Positions 1 to 11,699 of a DNA stretch of 64,000 nucleotides are shown piece after piece. The DNA is from Loxodes magnus. Its lineage: Eukaryota > Ciliophora > Karyorelictea > Loxodida > Loxodidae. The notes beneath the pieces are model-generated. The model made no database searches. It saw nothing but the letters and a program-made list of their open reading frames with translations, and was not told the DNA's origin. Location of the stretch: NCBI GenBank assembly GCA_946699065.1, contig CAMPDV010000372.1:124001-188000 (forward strand), written 5' to 3'. Position numbers and translations under genes: made by a program. Each line of letters opens with the position of its first letter. Position 1 is the stretch's first letter.

Positions 1-1655
1 ATGATATTCTTTATCATATCATAGTGTTTGAAATTTCTATTTAATACCTCCAAAATAATCTACCAAGAAATATAGTATTTTATATCTTGCCACTATAAAA
101 CTAACTTTAACAGTAATAGCGATTCTTTCTAAAGGTCTCTTAGCACCTTTTATCCCTTAAATCTCTTCTACTTTTATTTGTTCTTTAATAAGACTTAATT
201 TGCTTTCTTTTTTGATAAACTGCAAAATTTGTAATTGAAGAAAGTATATAAATTTGCTCTGATGAATAAAGATATTCCTATCAATTTATATTTAATTATT
301 ATTTTATGAAATAAAAGATAATTAAAGAAGCAATCGAAGGAAATGTATATATACCATATAGAGAAGAGTTGACTTAGTAGATTACATTTTTTAGAGTGTT
401 AGATTACTTAAGATGCTTATTACCAGTCACATTTCTTTACTTCAGTTTGAATTATCTGCCTATATGATTTATTTAAACTTTCCTAAGATATCTTTTTTAA
501 CTTTGCTCGCAAGAAGTTTTATATCCTTCTTTTTATTCTATTATTCTGTCTTTTATAGTTTTTTTTTATTTTTTAGGAATATATAATTTTAAATTAGGGT
601 CTCTAAATTCTAAATAATTAGGAACTTAATTAAGTAGCTTAAAAATGTTTCTATTGCTAATGCTTGCATATGCTTATTTATTACAACTTATGCTTATTTT
701 TCTAAAAGCATATTTACTTCAATTAATTTTTATTAAGTTTATCATGGTTACTCTAACGCTGTTTTATTATATACTTTTTTCAAATATACAAATAAACCTA
801 AAGAAATTTAGATAAGCTAGTTATTCTAATTAATAGAAGCTCTCTTTTTTTTTGATTGCTATACATCTTTCAAGCCTCTTTTTATTTTAATAGCAATTTA
901 ATCTATATCTTGGCAATTAAATTTAATCAATTACTATACAACTTATTCATTAATATAGCCTTTAAATATATTTTTGACTATGATAACTCTTCAAAAAATG
1001 GTGAGTTCAATTTTTGAGATAGATCTAAGAACTTGTTAAATATCTGTGCTATTTAAATAGTTATCTCCTAGGTATAAGTTATTGATTTTTTGCTTATATC
1101 ATAAACTTCTCTAATAATAAAATGAAGTTAAAGATACCCTTAAACCCTTATATTACTCTTAAAGATATATAAATTACTTATAATAATATTAAGATAGAAT
1201 ATTTCCTTTATAATCTAAGAATTTATAAGACTCTTCATTCCATTTAGTAATTAATTGATACATAGGGAGGATAAATTATTAATACCTTTATTATTTATTT
1301 TGTATAACTTTTGCCTTTAAGTTATAGCAGTATATGCTGTCATCTTTTTCGAGTAATTTTTATCTTTAGAATTCTAAACCCACAGATCTGCTTATATTTA
1401 CCAAAATAAATTAGTTTACTTTACTAGAGCATTTACAATATTTATAGCTTCCATCAATTGTATTTGTTCTAAGTATATAAAAAGAAATTAAAGTATGAAT
1501 TAGGTTTCTTAGAAGATCCTTTAAGCTCTTCTTTTATTAATTATTAGATTAAGAATAAAATGCAACATTTCTTGCAAAAAGTAGATTTTCAAAGGTATTC
1601 ATATCAGCCAAATTTCCATTAGCAAACTATACTAAACTCAAAAATAAGGAAAGCT
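1..1655. other. AT-rich stretch, no gene recognised
   Basis: Both strands were read with TAA/TAG as Gln and TGA as Trp. No domain, zinc knuckle, reverse transcriptase motif or SINE hairpin was recognised. The stretch is A/T-rich with mixed T-rich and A-rich patches. Confidence 0.5.
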
Positions 1656-1659
1656 TTAA

Positions 1660-2125
1660 ACCTTTTTTAGAAATGTACAAGAAACCGAAGGAAATATTAA
1701 CTACCGGATTTCTTATACTTAAGAATTGAAAATGAATATTCAATAAATAAGAGAATAGAAAGCTAGAAACTAAATTTAATTAATTAGCAGAGTTGAAGAA
1801 AAGCATATTGCTTTCAAATATGACAATGAATGATCCTATCAATGTAGAATACAAAGATAAATCAGAAAACAATTATTTATATTAAAGAAAAAAGTATTGT
1901 TGATATTGCAAGAGATTTGGTCATATTATAAGATAATGCAGATATAAGCAAAAATAATAGAAAGAAAATATAAATTATGGCAATCGCTCAGTAATTTATA
2001 TTGCACTCTAAATGGGATATTATATAAGATATATAAAATGGCTTCTAAGAAATAACAGAACTTTGAACAAAACATTTAAACAGGAAAATTCTCTAAAAAA
2101 TAAAAAAGCGAGATAATTACAATGA
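1660..2125 (+). pseudogene. gag-like ORF1 with CCHC zinc knuckle, frameshifted
   Basis: This is the C-terminal part of a retroelement ORF1 (nucleic-acid-binding Gag-like protein). A Gln/Glu/Lys-rich coiled-coil-like stretch is followed by a CX2CX4HX4C knuckle starting at 1898 (C-UGA-YCKRFGHIIRQC). The second residue is TGA where other copies in the window have TGG (CWFC). The frame shifts near 1770, upstream of the knuckle, so the N-terminus is uncertain. The ORF runs 75 codons past the first Cys and ends at a TGA (2123-2125) inside the ATGA that starts the next ORF. The TGA therefore looks like Trp inside the ORF and like stop at its end. Confidence 0.6.
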
Positions 2126-2775
2126 GTGAAAGTGAGAAATATGATTGATATGACGAACATTAACCACTTGGAAATCCAGAATTAAAAACACTTCCGACAT
2201 AAACTCAAATAGAAATATTATCTAAGTCATTAAAAGAGTTTATGTTTAAAAATAGATACCTCACTGATAAAGTAGAAAAATTAGTAAAACTAATAACATC
2301 TTTACTTGAGAAACAATATTAATAATCATAAGAAATAGAAAACAAACTGGAACAAAGAATTCTTTAAATTTAATAATAAATTCAGGTAACGCCATTTTCG
2401 TTTTAACAGAATTAATCAGATCCTATGGAAATAGAAAATGAAGCCTCAAATTGGGATAAACAGTAAACGTTTATTTAAAATAAGTAGTAAATTTAAATTA
2501 AATAAGTGTTACAGGAATAATAGTTTAAAAGAAGAATAAAATGCTACGTGTGCAATAAATAACACCAATGAAAATACTGCTACTAACTAAGCGAAATTTA
2601 AAGAAAGAATAAATAAGATATTTTTAGAAAACTATTTAGGATATATCCAACATAAAGCGGAAAAATTTATAGAAAAAAATTCTTTAATTCAAATCTTAAT
2701 CATTGGAGAAATAATTAGGAACGCTACATGCAAGATGAAAACTATTCAGAATATTAAAGGATGGTGCACTAATGA
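2122..2775 (+). CDS. gag-like ORF1 protein, CCHC zinc knuckle (retroelement)
   Basis: This 217-codon frame has no indel from ATG (2122) to TGA (2773-2775) if TGA is read as Trp at codons 9 (YD-UGA-YD) and 150 (inside the zinc knuckle). The N-terminus is acidic and is followed by a long Gln/Lys/Glu coiled-coil-like region. A PMEIENE segment, a form of the M(D/E)IE motif seen in other copies, lies before the knuckle. The knuckle is CYVCNKQHQ-UGA-KYC (C141, C144, H148, C153; one residue shorter than canonical between C2 and H). After it comes SGKIYRKK, the C-terminal motif shared by the gag copies here. The expected role is RNA binding in a retrotransposition particle. Its start overlaps the stop of the upstream ORF (ATGA). 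No reverse transcriptase follows on this strand. Confidence 0.72.
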
Positions 2776-2788
2776 AGTGCTACACCGC
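2764..2788 (+). other. 3' stem-loop of the gag element
   Basis: GGTG-C-ACT-AATG-AAGT-GCTA-CACC folds as an outer 4-bp stem, an internal loop and an inner stem. It has the same architecture as the SINE 3' hairpins in this window and shares the AGTGCTAC string with them. The ORF's TGA stop lies inside it. No TTTA tail follows, so this copy may have lost its tail. Confidence 0.45.
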
Positions 2789-2924
2789 CTAACTAAGCCT
2801 AGTAGAAATTCAAGACAAACTAATGGAGACAAGCTGATAGAATAGGTCAGATGGCTGACTACTAAGGCTTTAACAAAGCTTTTTAACTTTAACTTTTTTA
2901 TTTATAAACAGTCAGTTATACAAT

Positions 2925-3420
2925 AAAAATAAATCAATAGAGACCTTATACTGAAATGAATCATATTCAGTTTATATTCATAATCAGAGAAATTTATTAA
3001 GTTGCTTATACTAAAAGATAGGGGATATTTTATAAGGCTTTGTTAATAGTTAAAAAAATAAAGAATAGAGGAAAAAGACTTCTAAGTAAACTGAGGCAAA
3101 AATATTTCTTGAGAGATGGCAAAATTTATAATAGAAGGATGTATTAAGAAATTGAATTACATGAATTATTAACGGAAGCAATTAATATAATAACAAGGAA
3201 AATGAAAAAAGGAGCTACAGAACACATAATTCTTAAAAAGTAAGAAGAGTTCTAGCTTTAGATAAAGAATAAGAAGTAAACAATTAATAATTTCGAAAGC
3301 ATAAAGGAAGATGTAAAAAAATATAATGTAACTAGATTTAACTGAAACCATAAGAATTCTTTTAAAGGAAAAACATAAATCTATCATTATTATATAAGCA
3401 GAAGAAATTTTTAAAGGGAG
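2925..3420 (+). pseudogene. decayed gag-like ORF1 fragment
   Basis: The frame around 2998-3050 reads ...KDRGYFIRLC, which aligns with RKPGHFVRLC in the zinc knuckle of the 15874 copy. His has become Tyr and the second Cys is lost. Downstream, LRQKYFLRDGKIYNRR matches the conserved LxxxYxxxxGxIYxxK segment found after the knuckle in other copies. Frames change between the two segments. The call rests on motif order only. Confidence 0.5.
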
Positions 3421-3930
3421 GATTATTTACTCTACGATAAAAAGAGTAAACTATAAAATAAGAAGTTAAATTAATTTATCTTTATTTAGATTTCATTAAA
3501 AAATACTTTAATACTTAAACAAGATAAATTAATGAATAATAATATCTAATAAACTTATAATATCCATTTTAAGATAAATAATTATCCTAAAACTATTTAA
3601 TTAATAAATACAATTTTAAGGATTGATATTTTAACTTTCTACTTTAATTTCTTAATTTTTGCTTTTTTAAATAATAATAAATTTAATTATTTTCATAAGT
3701 ATATTTATTTAAATATTAGCTATTTCTTTTTTTAAATAGTTATCTTTAATAGAATTAATATTCTTTATAAATGTTTCTACTTATTAATGGTTTTTAATAT
3801 TTTAAATAAGGTTATTGACTAATTTCTAGCTTTTTTAAGTATTTTTATGACGAAGATTAAATTAGCTTTAATAAAAATGTTTATTTAATAAAGAAAAAAA
3901 AATGTATAATTAGTCTAGGAAATAATAATT
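3421..3930. other. AT-rich intergenic stretch
   Basis: Almost pure A/T with long T-rich runs. No coding signal, hairpin family or repeat copy was recognised. Confidence 0.5.
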
Positions 3931-3933
3931 GAA

Positions 3934-4233
3934 AAAATGGTGGGAGCTGAGAATTACCTTCGTGACTAAATCTTCTGGTTTTATGGCTAGGAACAAGTTC
4001 CTTTCCTGTCGCTGAGAAAGTCTCTGGTCAGAGTCATTTTCTGAAGGGAATGCTGTCTTTGAGATTATCCGCTCTTGGTAGGGGCTTGAAGCCTGGCTGG
4101 TCATAGCGAAGGAGCTCCCTAGCAGCTGTGCTGGAGCACAACAGGATATCCCCGTTATTCTATAAAAAGAGAGCATCGGGTCGTACAATCGGAAAAGGGT
4201 TTCCGGTCCAAAAACTTTTTTAGTTGAAATTGA
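3934..4233 (-). repeat. F2 short interspersed repeat, copy 1
   Basis: This ~300-bp G/C-richer block is present again at 31741-32048 on the opposite strand. The two copies are similar throughout, from TTTCAACTAAAAAAGT at one end to TTTTTCAATTAT at the other. It holds several short self-complementary stems (GGAACAAGTTCC, GGCTTGAAGCC, GGAGCTCC), suggesting a folded RNA or palindrome-rich element. The shared GAGC...GCTC terminal hairpin of other families is absent. The short open frames inside it differ between copies and look non-coding. Confidence 0.75.
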
Positions 4234-4239
4234 TTAATT

Positions 4240-4845
4240 AATCTAGGAAATATCAGATACTTTGTATTTAGATTTTTAAGTTTAAGATAATAAGTGAAAT
4301 GATACTACAAAATGGTTAATAAAATGAAAAATTAGTTTATTAATGAAAATTAAAATGTGAATCAGAAGATCTTTTATTAAATATTAGATAATATTCCATA
4401 TAATTAAATTAAGTATAGATGCTTTTAGATGAATACAATTTTCTTATTTTTCTTACTAAAATTAATAAATAGTTTAAAATGTAAATACTAATAGATAATC
4501 AAAGTTATTTGTAATTTAAACCAAGATTGATATAAAACTTATTAAGTATATTTTCTTAATCTTTAAATACTTATTAAATTTAACTTTCTCTTAAATATAG
4601 TTTAATATTTTAAAATTATTAAATATTCTAATTTTAAATTAAGCTTATAACTTAGTAAACAGCTGCTTAGATTTATTATTCAATTCACATAATCATAAGT
4701 TTATTTGAACTAAATAATTATTATAATTCAGAATTCTTTCGAAAAATATTTAAATTTAAATAAAAGAGTCTTGAGACATATTTTCATTGTTGAAATTACT
4801 TCCTTCAATTAAAGATGTCATAATGTTTTTTAAAAGTTTTTCAAC
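4240..4845. other. AT-rich intergenic stretch
   Basis: A/T-rich sequence with no recognisable gene or repeat family member. Confidence 0.5.
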
Positions 4846-4849
4846 TCAA

Positions 4850-6700
4850 ACACTTTCTACTTCATCTTCTCTTTCAGCTATATCATCTTCGTCATCAGTT
4901 TATTCATTCTAATCTCCCACTTTCTCACTTTTTTCTTCTTATCCTTCTTATCTTTCTCATTTTCATCATTCTCTTCATCTTTATCTTGCTATTCCGCTTC
5001 TTTACCCTTAGTCTCAGAACTTTCTTATTATAAGTCTTTTTATAATTCGAATAATTCTATTCTCTTTTAAGTAACATCCTATTGAAAATTTTAATTTGCT
5101 GTCCAATGTATTCTATTTTGTTTTTTGGAAGTTAATTGATATAATTTTGGTAATAGGTTATTAATATTTTCTAATGTCAACTTTTTCCAATTTTTACTAT
5201 AACCATTCTCGCATATCTATATATCAATCGTATTCAGAATATGTTCAAATTAATCAAATCATCCACACATACAATGGAAATTCTCAATTAAAAATGTCTG
5301 TCTTAAAGATCCTTGCGAAAGTTGTAACTTTAGGTACTGAGTTTGTATATACTAATTATTTCTTTTCGATACTATTTATTTAGTTTTGGATAGGTAATTT
5401 ACGGGAATCATTCTAATTATTCTAAATAACTTTGCAGTGGCGTCCTTTTTAGTCTTTTAATAGTTACTTCATAAATTTATGTTGAATCTTACTTTTAATA
5501 TATTTTGTTAAAGTATTAAAGCTACTACTATATTCCTAATTATTAATATCTATTTCGAAGTATTTAGATAGTCTTGTTACTTAGTCTCTATATTAATATC
5601 CTTCTTACCAGTTTTTCTTAAAAAGGGATCCTATTGCTGACTAGGGAAGATTAATACTTTCTTATCGTATTTTGTAAAAAAATTTAAAGACCTCAGAGCC
5701 ATTATATGTTTAAATAGCATTCAGTTAAGATCTATATAGCAAGACTCATTAAAAGTATTTCCAGGTGCTTAAAAGGCTTTTCTGCTACCAATCTCATGCT
5801 TTTATCAATTTTATTTAATATTGAAGTAATTTCATTTAGATACTGATTCACCACCATATTCTGCTTAAGGAGTGTGAACATGCGGCACAAAGTCTTAAAA
5901 TATCAGGGTATCGCATTTTTATACCTAGATAATATGAATATTGCCCTTTTTATACCAGACTGATAATCAATTGATGCCTATTTGCAGTGATTGGTTATAT
6001 CTTTTTTTATGAAGAATCACTCCTAAATATAAAATTTGCTATTTTTATGTAATATCATGATTTCCAATCTTCAAGATAAATTTTTTCTCTTTTCTTTTAT
6101 GCTTTTTTAGAAACTGAATTGCTTTACATTTGGAGGCATTTATTTTAAGTTAAGTCCAATTTAATACTCTGATTGTTTCATCCATTAATGATTACATGTT
6201 CTTTTTAGATTTTGAAAGGAGTATTAAATCATTAGCCCATCCTCTGCAAGTGAAAAAGTTATTGAAGTTATTACATTTGATTCCAATACTATTCCCTTTA
6301 CTTTCTATATGTCTGATAACAATATCATAATATAACAACACTAACACTAGTCCATGAGAACTTCCTTACATTACTCCATTGTTGTATTTAATCTTTTCAG
6401 AATAGCTTCCATCTAAGTACTTTCGAAAAATATTATTAACTCTATTGATTATCAATACCAAAAAGTACTTAAAACTTTATAAAATTTAACTTTTAGAGTC
6501 AAATAAAAGACAGTCAATCCAATAAATTGCTAGGTTTAATCTGCAAGATTTTAGCAAAGAAAATAAAAGCATAAGATGATTTCCCATTATAAGAATAAGG
6601 AAAGTAATTGAATTAAAGCCTTAAAATTAAAATCGTATATCTTAAATAATAATTTCATTAGAAGTTATTTATTCTCTAGGAAGTATAAATAAAACCTAGT
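4850..6700 (-). mobile_element. LINE (non-LTR) fragment E: reverse transcriptase and C-terminal part
   Basis: Reading from high to low coordinates, the frame gives an RT core. KYLDGSYSEKIKYNNGVMQG (near 6420-6365) is the segment before the palm. It is followed by LLYYDIVIRHIE and then CRGWANDLILLS (near 6247-6222) at the YADD active-site position. Here the box is WAND, so the first catalytic Asp is replaced and the copy is probably inactive. KINASKCKAIQFLKK follows, as in the thumb region of LINE RTs. Below 5640 the frame continues to a highly charged Lys/Glu/Asp tail near 5050-4900, like the tails of the other LINE copies. The 5' part (endonuclease) is missing above ~6700. TAA/TAG are read as Gln; one TGA falls in AIP-UGA-YFKT. 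Confidence 0.8.
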
Positions 6701-7865
6701 TACTTTATAATTTAATTTTTTGGATCTCATCTTTTTAAATTCACACTTATCTTTTAGAATGATTTCGATCGTAATTATTTAATTAAGCTTCAAAAATATT
6801 TCTTAATAAGGGAAAGGAGTATTTATTCCGCTTTTTTTTCACTTTAAGTTGATAGAATAAAAAGAATTATAAACTTTAAGCTCCTTCAATAAAGGATTGC
6901 CTTATATAAATAAGTTAAATGAAAGATAACTTAACACTCAAGAAAGTATTATGATATGTTTTTAATCTTGTTTGGAAATTTAGATTTCTTAGTAAGATAT
7001 GAATAAGAATTTAGGCTTTAAAGAATCAATTTAACAGGATTTGTATTAGCTAAAATTATTTGCTTTATTTATAATGAACTGCAAATAATTTCAAACAAAG
7101 CTAAATAAAAGCTTACTGTATGATAGCAACTACATCAAATTTATATTAGCTTGAATTTTATCAAAATTATAGCTCTTCAAAGTAAGTTCTTTAAATACGC
7201 CTAATTTCAACTTTCTATTAATTAAGTTGTTTTTGAGTGTTATAAGTAAAAATAAAGTTTTCTTTATAAATAATTCTAAGTCATTAAATGAGTATTTATT
7301 TAAGAGAAATTTATAAACAAGTTAGATAATAAACATTTGGCTAGTTTATGGTTAAATAAAATAAACTTTTAGTGAATATCAATCTTTGTTGCTCTAATGT
7401 AAGCTAGCACGTTAATGATGCTTGCAATTGCTTTATAAGATAACTTAATTAATTTTTTTATTTTTACGTCTTTAAATAAAAGGCCTTTTAGTGGTATATG
7501 GTTATATTTATATCTCTATAGACATTAACTTTATAATTTAATTAAATGAAAACTTGAATATAATAAACTTAACTTACTTCTTGACAAAGCTTTATAGTCA
7601 ATTATCTTTATTTTAAATTAGATATTTTTGGCTATTAGATAGAAAATTAAATGAAACTTACAAGTAAAATAAATAATATCTTTCATTATACTTTAGCTTG
7701 CTAATATTCTTAGATATTTCTAATATTTGTATGGCTTATTATATATTTATTAAAGCTTACTAATAAAACTATTTAAGATCTAAAATTAGTTTCAAAGGAT
7801 TGAAAAAAAAACTTTAAACTGAAAAAGAAATTCATAAGCTAAATTAGAGTAGTTATGATATATTT
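6701..7865. other. AT-rich stretch, no gene recognised
   Basis: No endonuclease motif continues LINE fragment E here. A/T-rich, no repeat family member recognised. Confidence 0.45.
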
Positions 7866-7867
7866 AT

Positions 7868-7912
7868 TATATAAGAGCTGATCGACATTGAGATGCTACG
7901 CACTCTATAATG
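7868..7912 (+). repeat. isolated SINE 3' hairpin
   Basis: AAGAGCTGATCGACATTGAGATGCTACGCACTCTATAAT matches the terminal hairpin of the F1/F3/F5 elements, including CTATAAT at its end, with several mismatches. No body homologous to the other families was recognised upstream, so this is a decayed or unique-body element. Confidence 0.6.
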
Positions 7913-9650
7913 TATGTTTTTTATAAGATTTTTGGGAATTTCAGGAGAATTAAAGGGGCTTTAATTTTTGTGAATTTGTATACTTTTTTTTGGAATATTT
8001 GAATTTTAGAATTCCAATTAGTTCATCTTGTAAGATGTAATTTTATGATAACAAATACCTAAGAAAATAATTAATTTTGATATCTGAAATTTAAGAAAAT
8101 CAAACCAAATCGAGTTTTCTCTTTTAAGTATCTCTTTTCTATGAAACAGAAAAACTATGAAGGTCTCTAGAAAAGAATAAATAAAAACCCCCCAACAATT
8201 GGATATTGGTATTTGCTTAAATCTATTATTGACTAATAACAATATAAAATATCCATTTACTAAAGATTCTAGTAGTCATCATATTTATATCATAAGCAAT
8301 TCTTTAATCCTAATTAGATAAATAATAAATGGAGAAATAAACAAATTGTTGTACAGTTACACCATAGATGGCTAAAACTATCATCTGAATAAAAAGCATG
8401 TAAAGTTTAGCGGAATGCTCCTTTAGGTATATACAACTTAATGTTTAAGATAAATTGATTTATTTAAAATAAATACTTAATCTTTTAAGAAATAATCGTT
8501 ACTTTAACTATTTTCATAAATTTAAAAATAAAAGAAGTAAAGTACAAGATCTAATGGTTTCTTCATCATATGAAAATTTCTTGATTATTAAGACAAGTAA
8601 TCTACGTATAAAAAAGCAGAGAATAGTTTAAATTATATTTTTGAATCTGTGAAAGAGAGATCTGAAATTTGATGAATTAAGAATTTAAGTTCTAAATTAA
8701 TTTAATGCCTCAACTAGAATTTAGAAACTAATGCTATTTCTTAAACTCAAATAAATTAAGGTCTTTAAAAAATGAAATTTCATTGTAATAAGAAAACTTT
8801 AAGATTTAAAGTTTAGGAGTAATTGAACTTCAAGTTATTGGATTTTCTTTGCATAGAAAATTTAAAATTTAAATACTAGTAAGCCAATAAAGATTAAATT
8901 TAGTTTGCTCTCATCTGAATAATTAGTATCTCAAATAGCATAATAAAGTATTTAGAGTAATCATATAACTTAAATCGCAAATCCGAATTTATTTCTGTCA
9001 ATCCTTTTTTTTCTCATTAAGCTAATTAAAAACTCTTAGATAAGTTCTTCATTCAACTCTAATAATTCAAATCTTTAATTTGCTTATATAAATATTAAAA
9101 CTTTAAAAAAAGTAGCCTGCTAATTAAGAGATTTCACTAATATTTATTTATAAAACAGCTATTATAAGTATATTTTCTCTCTTTCAAGCATTCCTTATTT
9201 ATATAATATTTATTTATCTAAAGTAGATAAAATTAATTTTACATTAGCCAAATAAATTCATAACCAAGTGCTTATTTTAACTTATTTTAGCATGAAGAAT
9301 ACTTAAAAAATTTTAAATTTAGTTACTAAATGTGTAATACTTAAACAGAAATAGAAAATCCTTGATGTGATAAACAAATAGTCTAAAATTAATTTCTATT
9401 TACTATATCTAGCTTAGAATAATTTAGTGTATCTTCATTTATTTTAGATAGATTAATTAAAATTAAAATTTTGGGATTTTATTTCGATATTTATTTGATA
9501 TCTTAATAAAGCTGAAAAGATTTTACTTTTTCTAACTTATTTCATTTGGAAGAAAAATAAGCTTTATTAAGGAAAAATTAAAAAGCAACTGAAGAAAAAT
9601 TTCTTCTATATGTATAATATCTTATAGAGTTTAAAATTATTGTATAACTT
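7913..9650. other. AT-rich stretch with weak ORF signal only
   Basis: A 74-codon TGA-to-TGA frame (8242-8018, -) and an overlapping frame starting near 8298 both look protein-like, so neither is convincing. At 8330-8420 (+) a short segment around HHRWLKLSSEQKA resembles part of a DNA-binding helix but has no supporting context. Everything else is A/T-rich with no recognised family. Confidence 0.35.
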
Positions 9651-9654
9651 AATT

Positions 9655-9950
9655 TAAATAGGCTGGTCCTTACTTTTTAAGATCGCGAGAAGAACTCCCC
9701 AGAGATGAACTGACTGTGAAGCAACCTTTTCTAAATGTTGAATCTGATTAATCTCTTCATCATTGGTAGGAAATCTACCTGTAATCACCTCTTGGCGTCC
9801 TGTGCTTTGGAGATTATTAACCACAACCTTACCTACAAGATGAAGAGAGAATGCTATGGGAAAATTGGAGATTAACGAGACTTATAAATTGACTTTTTTA
9901 AAGAGATACGTCCTATTGTAGGGCTACGCACTCTATAATATCATTTTTTA
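9655..9950 (+). repeat. F7 SINE-like element (single copy)
   Basis: The body is unlike the other families except for two parts. At 9755-9810 it carries the shared module CTTCATCA...GTAATC...GCTTTGG found in F1 and F5. It ends in a hairpin remnant (TTAAAGAGATACGTCC...GGGCTACGCACTCTATAAT) followed by a T-rich tail. The arrangement of module, spacer, 3' hairpin and CTATAAT is the same as in F1 and F5, which argues for one mobilisation mechanism. The 5' boundary is estimated from base composition. Confidence 0.68.
9755..9810 (+). ncRNA. three-way-junction RNA module in F7
   Basis: Stem P1 is CATTGG/CCTGTG (one T-T mismatch, one wobble), P2 is AGG/CCT and P3 is CC/GG around the conserved GTAATC. 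Flanks CTTCATCA and GCTTTGG match the modules in F1 and F5. Confidence 0.55.
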
Positions 9951-10394
9951 AGTTAAAATAATAATTAAATTTGATATATAGCAAATGTTTAAATTAAAAT
10001 TTACCTACTATCATGCTATTAAATCATTTTATAGATTGTTAATTATTACTTCATTTATATTTTTCTAATACTATAATAGTTAATTTAAATGGAAATAGTT
10101 TTCTTAATTAATAGAATATTGTTTTATTAAAATGGTATATGAGTTTGCAAACCAATCAAGATATTTAATTTCAAAATCTATAAGAGAATTCACTTGGATT
10201 TAGATACACAAGTAATATAAAAATTTAAAGAATACTTCTAAATAACTACTTCAAATATATAATTAGTTCTGCATATTTATTAATTAGTTAAAATATAATA
10301 GTTTCAATATTTAAGAATATTGGGATATAGTTGCAATAATATAGCTTAGACTGTAAATATTACAAATTTGTTGAAAGATAAAAGTTTGTAAATG
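9951..10394. other. AT-rich stretch
   Basis: No gene or repeat recognised between the F7 tail and the C-terminus of LINE fragment B. Confidence 0.5.
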
Positions 10395-11645
10395 TCAATC
10401 AAGCTTCTTCTTGTTCTTTCTCTATTATATATTTTTATTTATTGTCTTGATTAAATTTTTCTTTTTTTCTTCTAGAAACTCTTCTAAAAACTCATCTTGT
10501 AGTTTAAACATTTCAAGACGCTTTTTTTGTAATTTGGAATGAAAATGTTTGATTAATTTGTCTATTTTAGGAATAAGATTCTTTGAAAAACGTTTGTTCA
10601 TTTTTTTAGTATAAAGGATTAGCTTCTTCTTTTCTTTTTCTTTAAAATCTTTATGACTTTCGAGTTCCTCAATAATATCTGCATAGTATTAGCAATCGAA
10701 AATATGATCAGTTTCATCAAAGTCTTAGCCACATAAGCAAATAATGTTATATCTAGCGTTAATGTGGTAATTACTGAGTTTTTATTGAAAATTATATGAA
10801 AAAGTCCTAAGTTTATAGATAGAAATAGTCTCTCTAATATAGTGTTTATTATTTTTGGTATAAGTAATTTCAGGAATTACACTTTAATTATCTCTATTTA
10901 GTCTATTCCTTAAGAGACATTCCATTATGAATTCATGTTTCATTTTTTATTCCGTGAGTTTATAAAAATCCAAATTATTCTAAACATGTGACATACCAAA
11001 ATTATACAAATCGATACATTTCTTTATATTTTTATAGTATGGTAATCTAAATCTAGGGCACTTTTCTAATAAAAAAGCAAAATCTGAGTTAAGATTTTCT
11101 TTGCTGAATTAAATTAAATTCAAATGTTAAAGAAGGATCGTCTACTTAAGAGCTTTCTACTTCCCTATCCAACCAATAGGAACTTGATCTCTAGGTGGTC
11201 TTCTCCTCCCTTCACTGTCAAGTTTTCGGAATGGTTGTCTCTTCATATAACTTGCCTTCTTCTTATAAATTTCTCCATTCCTGGTTGGGTAAAATTAGGT
11301 TAGGTTCTTTGCTGCATAATATTAATTTTTAATAAAAGTAAATAAGCTTTTGAATTGCCATATGTATAAAAGGAAGCCAATTTAGGTCTATAAAACATGA
11401 CTTATTGAACGTGGATTCTTAAGATCTAAACGGCAATCTTGGGATAAGTCTTTACGATTTTGTTATCTTGCTTTTTATTCCTTTAATTCCAGAAATAGTA
11501 GCTCAAGGAGTAATATCGCTTCCATATTCAACTTTAGGCAAAATAAAAGTTCTGCAAAGAGTTTTGAAGCTGAGATAGGATATTAATCCATACTTAGAAA
11601 GTATTGCAGTAACTTTTTAGAAGGATTCACTTTAATAAAATTGTT
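10395..11645 (-). mobile_element. LINE fragment B: post-RT and C-terminal zinc domain
   Basis: The minus-strand frame starts near 11645 with a post-RT segment (KVTAILSKYGLISYLS, then RTFILPKVEYGSDIT) matching the same region of LINE fragment C. It continues to a C-terminal zinc-like motif near 10740-10690 (CLCG...TDHIFDC). It ends in a Lys/Glu-rich tail with TGA near 10398. The motif is the CxC...H...C found at the end of non-LTR ORF2 proteins. P-UGA-A in this segment is shared with fragment C, where the same TGA precedes AVMS. At least one frameshift is present. The RT core is absent, so this is a 5'-truncated copy abutting the C-terminus of LINE A. Confidence 0.75.
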
Positions 11646-11699
11646 AATGGAATGGAGTTACTGATATAAATTAGATACTTCATTTTAATTATGTTCAAA

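Noticed and set aside
8330-8420. Possible HMG-like or helix-turn-helix segment
   Set aside because: Only about 15 residues fit, with no extended domain and no start.
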